A DNA stretch of 64,000 bases, from contig CAWBBE010000009.1 of the NCBI GenBank assembly GCA_963786975.1, forward strand, positions 219,923 to 283,922. Reading direction: 5' to 3'. Each line of letters opens with the position of its first letter. Position 1 is the stretch's first letter. A program made the position numbers and the translations under genes. This DNA is from Palsa-506 sp963786975 (GTDB lineage Bacteria; Actinomycetota; Actinomycetes; Streptosporangiales; Streptosporangiaceae). The notes under the pieces were generated by a model. That model did not search any database and was not told where the DNA came from. It worked only from the letters and a program-made list of their open reading frames with translations. Below are positions 9,101 to 15,811 of the stretch, one piece after another.

Positions 9101-10285
9101 TCACTCGGTGCCGGCCGGCTGCAGCCGCACCAGCGGCTGGCCGGCGCTGACCGGGTCGCCGTCCTCGACCAGCCACTCGATGATCGTGGCCGGGAAGCCC
9201 GGGGCGACCGGGTGGCTGTCGCCGCGCATGTCCACGCGGCCCAGCTCGGCCCCGCTGCTGACCGCGACCCCGGGAGCCCCGGCCGGGCCGGCCCGGAACA
9301 CCCCGGCCAGCGGGGCGACCAGCAGCCGCCACTCCGGCGCGTCGCTGTCGGCGTCGGCCTGGCCGTGCTCGGCGATCAGGCCTCTGGCGGCCTGCAGGCT
9401 GTCCGGGGTCTTCAGCGCGGTGAGCTGGACGCCGGGCAGCGCGCGCCTGGCCAGGCCGGTCAGCGTGCCGGCCGGCGGCAGCTCGATCATCGCGCTGACC
9501 CCGAGGCGGGTCATCGACTGCATGCACTTGTCCCAGCGGATCGGGGCGCTGACCTGGGTGACGATCCGCTCCATCCAGTCCGCGCCGGTGTGCACCACCG
9601 CGCCGTCCCGGTTGGACAGCAGGGCCAGGTCCGGATCGCTGACCTTGACCTGCGCGGCGGCGGCGCGCAGGTCGTCGACGGCGGGCGCCATGTGCCGGGT
9701 GTGGAAGGCGCCGGCCACCGACAGCGGGATGAGCCTGGCGCGGGCCGGCGGGTCGGCCGCGAACGCGGCCAGCCCGGCCGCGGTCCCGGCGGCGACCAGC
9801 TGCCCGGCGCCGTTGACGTTGGCCGCGGTCAGCCCGTGCTTCTCGATCGCGGCGAGGACGGCGGACTCGTCGCCGCCGAGCACCGCGGTCATGCCGGTGG
9901 CCTCGGCCGCCGCGGCCCGGGCCATGGCCTGGCCGCGCACCCGGACCAGCCGGATCGCGTCGTCCGGGTCGATCACGCCGGCGATGGCGCCGGCGCCGAG
10001 CTCGCCCACGCTGTGCCCGGCTGCGGCGCCGGCCAGCTGGCCCGCCTGGCCGAGGCCGCCGAAAAGCTCGGCGGCCGCGGCGATGGCGGCGGCGACCAGC
10101 AGCGGCTGGGCGATCGCGGTATCCCGGATCTCGTCCGCGCTGGCCGTGGTCCCGCACCGGATCAGATCGCAGCCCGCCAGGTCAGACCAGGCAGCCAGGC
10201 GGTCGGCAAATCCGGGCAGGGCAAGCCACGGGGACAGGAATCCGGGGGCCTGCGCGCCCTGACCGGGAGCGGCGATCAACAGCAT
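9101..10285 (-). CDS. fabD: Malonyl-CoA:ACP transacylase with an extra C-terminal biotinyl/lipoyl-like domain
   Basis: 394 residues, about 80 more than a standard FabD. Residues 1-305 are the transacylase: PGQGAQAPGF, the nucleophile serine in AGHSVGELGAG, and the histidine in VAGAFHTRHM. FabD transfers malonyl from CoA to ACP. From about residue 315 a separate segment starts with WRLLVAPLAGVF and ends with VEDGDPVSAGQPLVRLQP, the outline of a biotinyl/lipoyl attachment (hammerhead) domain. The turn where a modified lysine (MKM or DK) should sit instead reads RVDMRGD, so it is probably not modified. The gene is preceded by an 87-base intergenic stretch with repeats likely bound by FasR. Confidence 0.92.
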   Translation of the reverse strand: MLLIAAPGQGAQAPGFLSPWLALPGFADRLAAWSDLAGCDLIRCGTTASADEIRDTAIAQPLLVAAAIAAAAELFGGLGQAGQLAGAAAGHSVGELGAGAIAGVIDPDDAIRLVRVRGQAMARAAAAEATGMTAVLGGDESAVLAAIEKHGLTAANVNGAGQLVAAGTAAGLAAFAADPPARARLIPLSVAGAFHTRHMAPAVDDLRAAAAQVKVSDPDLALLSNRDGAVVHTGADWMERIVTQVSAPIRWDKCMQSMTRLGVSAMIELPPAGTLTGLARRALPGVQLTALKTPDSLQAARGLIAEHGQADADSDAPEWRLLVAPLAGVFRAGPAGAPGVAVSSGAELGRVDMRGDSHPVAPGFPATIIEWLVEDGDPVSAGQPLVRLQPAGTE

Positions 10286-10372
10286 CCCTTAAGCGTGCAC
10301 TGTAGAACTCCGCCATACGAATGCCGAAGCATACGAAGTTCTGCCGGGGACATCTGTAGGAATCCGCCAAAA
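10286..10372 (-). promoter_or_regulatory. Promoter/operator region of the fab operon (candidate FasR sites)
   Basis: This 87-base gap between fasR and fabD is less GC-rich than its surroundings and is full of repeats. On the minus strand TTCGTATG occurs twice, 16 bases apart (10313-10337 region). A TGTAG(A/G)A(A/C)TCCGCC direct repeat lies at 10301-10314 and 10355-10368. AGAACT (10304-10309) and AGTTCT (10337-10342) form an inverted repeat. FasR-type PucR regulators activate the adjacent fab operon in Streptomyces, so this is the expected binding region; the exact site is inferred. Confidence 0.6.
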
Positions 10373-11590
10373 CTAGGTGCCCCGGTGCGCGAGGCGGCCG
10401 AGAACCACGGCCAGCCAGATGGCGAACGCCCCCCGGCCGTCGCCGGGCGTGAGCCCGGTCAGCTCGGTCACCCGCCGCAGCCGGTACCGGACGGTGTTCG
10501 GGTGCACGAAGAGCAGTCTCGCCGTGGCCTCAAGCGAGCTGCCCTGCTCCAGGTAAGTGGTGACGGTATCGAGCAGGGCCGGGCCGCCGTCCAGCAGCGG
10601 CAGGTAGACGTCGTCGATCAGCTCCTTGCGGGCTGACTCGTCTCCGTCCAGCGCGCGCTCGGGCAGCAGGTCGACCGCCTCCACCGGCCGCGGGGCCTCC
10701 GGCCAGGCCGCCGCGGCCCGCAGGCCGGCCAGCGCCGCGCCGGCCGACACCACGGCCGACTGCAGGTCGGCCACCGGCGGGCCGACCACGACCGGCCCGG
10801 GCCCGAACCGGCCGGCCAGCTGGCTGGCCGCCTTCAGCGGCTCGGCCGTGCCGCCGAGCACCACGACCAGGCGGTGGCCGTGCACGCCGGCCAGCAGGTC
10901 CAGCCGGGAGCGCCGGGCGATGATGCGCAGCTCGTCGATCAGGCCCTCCGGCTCGCTGCCGTCGGCGTCGCCGGCGATCACCGAGACCGGCGCCGATGAC
11001 CAGTTCAGCGCGGAGGCCCAGGACTGCAGGCCCTCGTCCACCTCGCCGCGGACCAGCGAGTCCACCACCAGCGCCTCCAGCCGCGCGTCCCAGGCGCCGC
11101 GTGCCTCGGCCGTGCGGGCGTACACCTGGGCGGCCGCGAACGCGATCTCCCGGGTGTAACGGAGCACGGCCTCGCGCAGCTCCGCCTCGCCGCCCGGCGC
11201 GGCCAGCTCGTCCACCTGGGACTCCACCACGTCGATGATGACGCGCACCATCTCCACTGCCTGCTGCAGGCTGACCGCCCGGGCCAGCTCGCGGGGCGCG
11301 GTGCCGAACACCTCGCCGGCCACCGCGGGCCTGCCGCGCTCCGGGTGCTTGATCCAGTCCACGAACGCGGCGACCCCGGCCTGGGCGACCAGGCCGAGCC
11401 AGGACCGGTGCTCCGCCGACATCCGGCGGAACCACGGCAGCCGCCGGTCCATCGACGTCATCGCGGCGGTGCCCAGCGAGCTCATCGACGACTCGAGACG
11501 GCGTATCGTCTCCTGGCTGACGTGCCTGCGGGCATCAGGTCCCGCTGGCTGGATGCCATCGTCGGCGGCTGGCTCCGATGCGCCCGTCAC
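10373..11590 (-). CDS. fasR: PucR/CdaR-type regulator of fatty-acid synthesis (FasR-like)
   Basis: 405 residues. The C-terminal 60 residues form the PucR-type helix-turn-helix: YLEQGSSLEATARLLFVHPNTVRYRLRRV, here split as LEATARLLFVHPNTVRYRL near residues 350-372. The long N-terminal part has a SMDRRLPWFRRMSAEHRSWLGLVAQAG block typical of FasR proteins and a GGDEF-like/CdaR middle. It lies directly upstream of fabD in the same orientation, exactly where the activator of the fabDHF operon sits in Streptomyces. The assignment therefore rests on both sequence and position. It probably also controls its own operon through the 10286-10372 repeats. Confidence 0.88.
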   Translation of the reverse strand: MTGASEPAADDGIQPAGPDARRHVSQETIRRLESSMSSLGTAAMTSMDRRLPWFRRMSAEHRSWLGLVAQAGVAAFVDWIKHPERGRPAVAGEVFGTAPRELARAVSLQQAVEMVRVIIDVVESQVDELAAPGGEAELREAVLRYTREIAFAAAQVYARTAEARGAWDARLEALVVDSLVRGEVDEGLQSWASALNWSSAPVSVIAGDADGSEPEGLIDELRIIARRSRLDLLAGVHGHRLVVVLGGTAEPLKAASQLAGRFGPGPVVVGPPVADLQSAVVSAGAALAGLRAAAAWPEAPRPVEAVDLLPERALDGDESARKELIDDVYLPLLDGGPALLDTVTTYLEQGSSLEATARLLFVHPNTVRYRLRRVTELTGLTPGDGRGAFAIWLAVVLGRLAHRGT

Positions 11591-11661
11591 GCTGCCAGCC
11601 TGCCACGTCGGCGGCGCCGGCCTGCCGCCGGGCGGCCGGACCCGGCTGGCGGCCGGCCGGC

Positions 11662-14346
11662 TCAGCCGGCCGCGGCGGGCCCGCCGCCGAGGCCGAGCGC
11701 GGCCCGGATCCGGGCGGTGACCGCCGCCAGGTCGCCCAGTTCCGCGCCGCCGCCCTGGGCAAACGCGGCGCTGCCGCCGCCGTGCCCGCCGGTCACCGTC
11801 AGCACCTGCCGCAGCACGGCCCGGGCGTCCGGGCGGCCGTCCGCGCCGCCCGCCTCGCCCGGCTGGCCCGCGCGGTCAGGGCCGGCCGGAACGCTGACGC
11901 CGACCCGCAGCGAGCCTTCCCCGGCGTCCGGCAGCAGCAGCACGGCGACCGCGTCAAGCTCGCGGCTCAGCCTGCGCGCCTCGGCCGCCAGGCCGGCCGG
12001 GCCGATCCCCGGGTCCGCCGCGATCACGTAGCGCTGGCCGGACGGCGTGGTGGCCACCTGGCCGGCCAGCGACGCCGCGGCGGTCGTGCCGCGGCCGGCC
12101 TTCCCGTTCCGCGCGGTGAGCGCGTCGACGCGCTGCGGCAGCTGATCTACCGGGACCCGCAGCCGGGCGGCGATCCCGCGGAGCAGCCGGTCCCGCTCCA
12201 GCGTGTACGCCAGCGCGGGCTCGCCGGTCACCGCCTCGATCCGGCGCACGCCGGAGCCGATGCTGCTCTCGCTGACGATCCGGAACAGGCCGACCTCGGC
12301 GGTGCCGTGCACGTGCGTGCCGCCGCACAGCTCGGCGGAGAAATCGCCGAACGAGACCACCCGGACGTCCTCGCCGTACTTGTCGCCGAAGAACGCGATG
12401 GCCCCGCCGCCGACCGCGTCACGGAACGGCTTCACCTCGGTGCGGCGCTCGATGTTGGCCAGTACCTCGGCGTTGACCAGCCGCTCGACCTCGTCGGCCG
12501 CGTCCTGCGACAGGGCGGCGGGGTGCTGGAAGTCGAACCGCAGCCGGTCCGGGGCGACCAGCGACCCGGCCTGCCGGACATGCTCGCCGAGCACCTGCCG
12601 CAGCGCCGCGTGCAGCAGGTGGGTGGCCGAGTGGTTCCGCATCACCGCGCGGCGCCGGGCCGCATGCACGGCCAGCTGGACCGTGTCGCCCGGCTGCAGC
12701 ACGCCGCTGGTGACCTCGATCGCGTGCACGTACCGGCCGTCGGCGTTCTGCGTGTCCAGCACGCCGGCCGCGACGCCGGGCGCGGTGAGCTGCCCGGTGT
12801 CGCCGACCTGCCCGCCGCCTTCGGCGTAGCAGGGGGTCTGGTCGAAGATCGCCAGGCCGCGCTCGCCGGCGGCCAGCCTGCTGGCCGGCCCGTGCGGCCC
12901 GGCCAGGGCGAGAACCCTGGCCTGCGCGGTGAGCTGGTCGTGGCCGAGGAACCGGGTCGGCCCGGCCCCGGCGGCCGCGATCAGCTCCGGGTCGACGGCG
13001 GCGGCGCCGCCCTGGCCCGGGCCGGCCCCGGATCGGCCCCGCGGGGCGCGGGACAGCTCGCGGTGCTCGGTGAACAGCTCGGCGAACCGGCGCTCGTCCA
13101 GCGAGCCGCCGCGGCTGGCGGCGAAATCCCGGATCAGGTCAACCGGCATGCCGTGCGTGGCGTACAGCGCGAACACGTCCTCCCCGCTGATCTCGAAGCC
13201 GGGCGTGGCGGCCAGGCCGGCCAGCCGGTCAAGGCCGCGGCGTACCACCCGGCCGAAGTCGCGCTGCTCGCGGTCGAGCAGCCCGAGTATCCGGTCGCGG
13301 CCCTGGCCGAGCCTGGGGTAGTGGCCGGCCAGCTGGTCGATCGCGGCGCCGGCCACCTGGCCGGGGTCGAAGGACCCGGCGCCCGCCTGGGTCGCGGTGG
13401 CGATCGCCGTCCGCAGCAGCCGCCGCGGGATGTAGCCGCGGCCCTCGTTCGACGGGGCGACGCCCTCGCCGAGGATGAAGACCGAGGCCCGGACGTGATC
13501 GGCGACCAGCCTGATGTCGCGCTGGCTGGCGCCGCTCCCGGCCAGCGCCGCCCGCGCGGCCGCCACGATCGGCGCGAACAGGTCGGTCTCGTAGACCGAG
13601 TCGCGGCCCTGCAGCACCATGGCCATCCGTTCCAGCCCGGAGCCGGTATCGACGCTGGTGAACCGCAGCCGCTCAAGGGCGCCGCCGGGGAGCCGGTTGA
13701 ACTCCATGAAGACGCCGGCGTTCCAGATCTCGATATACCGGCCGGCGCTGTCGAACTCGCCGCCCGGCTGGTACCGCGGGCCGTTTTCCGCGCCGGTGTC
13801 GTAGAACACCTCGGTGCACGGGCCGCATGGCCCGGTATCGCCCGCGGACCAGAAGTTGTCCTCGTCGCCCAGGTAGACGATGTGGTCGGCGGCTATCCCG
13901 GCCTGCCGCCAGGCCGCCGCCGAGATGTCGTCCGGGGGGATGCCGAGCGCCTCACTGCCCTGGTAAACGGTGACGTACAGCTCCCCGGGGCTGAACCCGA
14001 AGCCGCTGGTCAGCAGCTCGGACGCCAGCTCGACCGCGCGCTCCTTGAAATAGTGCCCGATCGACCAGCTGCCCAGCATCTCGAAGAACGTCAGGTGATG
14101 CCGGTCGCCGACATCGGCGATGTCGATGGTCCGCACGCAGGGCTGGACGTTGCACAGGTCAGCGGCAGGCGGCAGCGCCTCGCCGAGGAAGTACGGCTTC
14201 AGCGGGGCCATGCCGGCGTTGACGAACAGCAGCGTCGGGTCGTTCACCGGGATCACCGAGGCAGCGCCGATCTGCAGGTGCTGCCGCGCGGTGAAGAACT
14301 CAAGGAACGTCTGGCGAATCTCGTCGCCGCTGGCCGGCCGGTCCAT
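11662..14346 (-). CDS. alaS: Alanyl-tRNA synthetase, divergent type
   Basis: 894 residues from the ATG at 14344-14346. The class II catalytic core is present: FVNAGMAPLKPYF, HHLTFFEMLGSWSIGHYF, GDEDNFWSAGDTGPCGPCTE, and EGRGYIPRRLLRTA. The editing domain has HSATHLLH and CGGTHVHG, with the expected zinc-binding His/Cys residues, and a C-Ala tail ends with GGHGGGS. It charges tRNA-Ala and edits mischarged Ser/Gly. The RTIDIADVGDRHHLTF and GSWSIGHYF segments differ from the usual bacterial AlaRS. The gene lies between aceE and fasR rather than in the usual actinobacterial alaS context, so it may be a second, acquired copy. No clear ribosome site was seen; an upstream extension is GC-rich noise. 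Confidence 0.93.
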   Translation of the reverse strand: MDRPASGDEIRQTFLEFFTARQHLQIGAASVIPVNDPTLLFVNAGMAPLKPYFLGEALPPAADLCNVQPCVRTIDIADVGDRHHLTFFEMLGSWSIGHYFKERAVELASELLTSGFGFSPGELYVTVYQGSEALGIPPDDISAAAWRQAGIAADHIVYLGDEDNFWSAGDTGPCGPCTEVFYDTGAENGPRYQPGGEFDSAGRYIEIWNAGVFMEFNRLPGGALERLRFTSVDTGSGLERMAMVLQGRDSVYETDLFAPIVAAARAALAGSGASQRDIRLVADHVRASVFILGEGVAPSNEGRGYIPRRLLRTAIATATQAGAGSFDPGQVAGAAIDQLAGHYPRLGQGRDRILGLLDREQRDFGRVVRRGLDRLAGLAATPGFEISGEDVFALYATHGMPVDLIRDFAASRGGSLDERRFAELFTEHRELSRAPRGRSGAGPGQGGAAAVDPELIAAAGAGPTRFLGHDQLTAQARVLALAGPHGPASRLAAGERGLAIFDQTPCYAEGGGQVGDTGQLTAPGVAAGVLDTQNADGRYVHAIEVTSGVLQPGDTVQLAVHAARRRAVMRNHSATHLLHAALRQVLGEHVRQAGSLVAPDRLRFDFQHPAALSQDAADEVERLVNAEVLANIERRTEVKPFRDAVGGGAIAFFGDKYGEDVRVVSFGDFSAELCGGTHVHGTAEVGLFRIVSESSIGSGVRRIEAVTGEPALAYTLERDRLLRGIAARLRVPVDQLPQRVDALTARNGKAGRGTTAAASLAGQVATTPSGQRYVIAADPGIGPAGLAAEARRLSRELDAVAVLLLPDAGEGSLRVGVSVPAGPDRAGQPGEAGGADGRPDARAVLRQVLTVTGGHGGGSAAFAQGGGAELGDLAAVTARIRAALGLGGGPAAAG

Positions 14347-14677
14347 GCGGTCCAGTATTTCGGTCCGCCGCGGCGGTGGCGAACTGCTTTTCGGCAGGCC
14401 GGCCGCGGCCCGCCGGCGGCCGGGCGCTCCCGGCCGCGGCGCCGCGGCCGGCCCGCCTGCCGGGCCGCCGGGCAATAGCCGGGGGCCGGGCCATGCCGTA
14501 TTCCGGGAGCCGGCCGGATGGCCCGTTAATAATGGTCGTTAATCACCTCACGCGCCCCGGCCGCACCGGGGGTTAGATATTTAGGCAAAAATTCTGAAAA
14601 GTTACTATCAATCGGCGCGCGGTTTCTATGCACTGATATGTGCACAGTGAGAAGGCCGATAACAGAGAGGACTTAGC
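14347..14677 (+). promoter_or_regulatory. Intergenic region with AT-rich promoter of the HAF protein gene
   Basis: There is no gene here. Bases 14347-14560 are GC-rich leader of alaS (minus strand). Bases 14570-14650 turn conspicuously AT-rich and hold TTAGATATTTAGGCAAAAAT-like sequence and an inverted repeat TGCAC-N6-GTGCA at 14629-14644, a candidate operator just upstream of the secreted HAF protein. A ribosome site GAGAGGA lies at 14664-14670. Confidence 0.5.
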
Positions 14678-15721
14678 ATGACCCTCGACCACATCGCCCG
14701 CGGCCGGGCCGGTGCCGGGCACGGCTCCGGCGGCGGCGGACGGCTGGCCGGAGCGGCCCGTCGCAGCGCGGCCGTCCTCGCGTCCGGCACCCTGGTCGCC
14801 GCCGCCGTGGCGGCTGGCGGGCCGGCCGGCGCGACAGCGCACCGCACCACCGCGGCGCACCGGGCGACCAAGTACCTCTTCCATACCGTGCGCAATCACC
14901 ATGACGTCACGTTCAACCAGCTGCTCGGCATCAACAGCAGGGGCAAGATCGCCGGCTACTTCGGCTCCGGCGCCAAGGGCCACCCGAACAAGGGCTACGT
15001 GGTGCTGCCGCCCTACCGGCAGGCCGACTTCCGCAGCGAGAACTTCCCGCACTCGAAGCAGACGCAGGTCACCGGCCTGAACAACCGCGGCGTCACGGTG
15101 GGATTCTGGTCGAAAACGAACAAGGCCAGCCAGGTCAACGACAACATCGGCTTCTGGGCGCGCAATCACCATTTCCACTCGGTGCGGTTCCCGACCCGTA
15201 ACAACTCGACCCCGCGGGTGAACCAGCTGCTCGGCGTGAACGACCATAAGATCGCGGTCGGCTTCTACGTCAACAAGGCCGGGAACAGCCGGGCCTACGA
15301 ATTCAACATCAGGACCGGCAGGTTCACCAGGGCGCACGTGCCGGGCTCGACCAGCACGGTCGCCAGCGCGATCAACAACAAGGGCAGCGTCGCCGGGTTC
15401 TTCACCGACTCCCACGGCGTGACGCACGGGTTCTTCCTGCGGCACACCGGCCGGCTGTTCATCCTGGACGCGCCGGGCGCGTCGATGACCACGCCATTCG
15501 GCGTCAGCAACCGGGGCGAGGTGGTCGGCGCGTTCGCGACCAGCGGCGGCGCCTCGCACGGGTTCACCTGGACCAGGCAGCACGGCTTCAAGACCGTGGA
15601 CGACCCGCACGGGATCGGCACCACCACGGTCAACGGCGTGAACAACGCCGGCATCCTGGTCGGCTTCTACACCGACTCGGCCGGGAACACCGACGGGATG
15701 ATCGCGTTCCCGCGGCCCTGA
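14678..15721 (+). CDS. Secreted HAF-repeat protein
   Basis: 347 residues. An N-terminal signal peptide is visible: basic start, then RRSAAVLASGTLVAAAVAAGG and an alanine-rich cleavage region near residue 55. The mature part consists of about seven repeats of 40-50 residues with the pattern N-G-x-V-x-G-F/Y, for example LGINSRGKIAGYF, GLNNRGVTVGFW, LGVNDHKIAVGFY, AINNKGSVAGFF, GVSNRGEVVGAF and GVNNAGILVGFY. This is the HAF-type extracellular repeat, probably a beta-propeller. No catalytic residues are recognisable, so function is unknown. The gene stands alone with its own AT-rich promoter and ends before a strong terminator. Confidence 0.85.
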   Translation: MTLDHIARGRAGAGHGSGGGGRLAGAARRSAAVLASGTLVAAAVAAGGPAGATAHRTTAAHRATKYLFHTVRNHHDVTFNQLLGINSRGKIAGYFGSGAKGHPNKGYVVLPPYRQADFRSENFPHSKQTQVTGLNNRGVTVGFWSKTNKASQVNDNIGFWARNHHFHSVRFPTRNNSTPRVNQLLGVNDHKIAVGFYVNKAGNSRAYEFNIRTGRFTRAHVPGSTSTVASAINNKGSVAGFFTDSHGVTHGFFLRHTGRLFILDAPGASMTTPFGVSNRGEVVGAFATSGGASHGFTWTRQHGFKTVDDPHGIGTTTVNGVNNAGILVGFYTDSAGNTDGMIAFPRP

Positions 15722-15776
15722 TGTCATCCGGGTTGCCGCCTGACGTCCGTCATTAACGGGCCAGGCGGCGTCAGTG

Positions 15777-15806
15777 CCGGGGCGGGCCCAGCCGGGCCCG
15801 CCCCGG
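15777..15806. terminator. Bidirectional terminator between HAF gene and aceE
   Basis: An inverted repeat with 13-base arms (CCGGGGCGGGCCC and its complement) around a 4-base loop lies between convergent genes, 6 bases from the aceE stop. A second, weaker hairpin (GCCGCCTG / CAGGCGGC) lies just upstream at about 15735-15770. Confidence 0.75.
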
Positions 15807-15811
15807 TGCCG

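Noticed and set aside
9101..9300. FabD tail as a working biotin carrier domain
   Set aside because: The position for the biotinylated lysine does not contain a lysine, so I describe only a carrier-like fold.
9045..10157. N-terminal extension of fabH to about 690 codons
   Set aside because: The extension lies over fabD in another frame and is arginine/glycine-rich noise; a ribosome site and family start are at 9044.
11578..14478. Plus-strand open frame of about 960 codons
   Set aside because: It is antisense to alaS and lacks recognisable domains; alaS has all catalytic and editing motifs.
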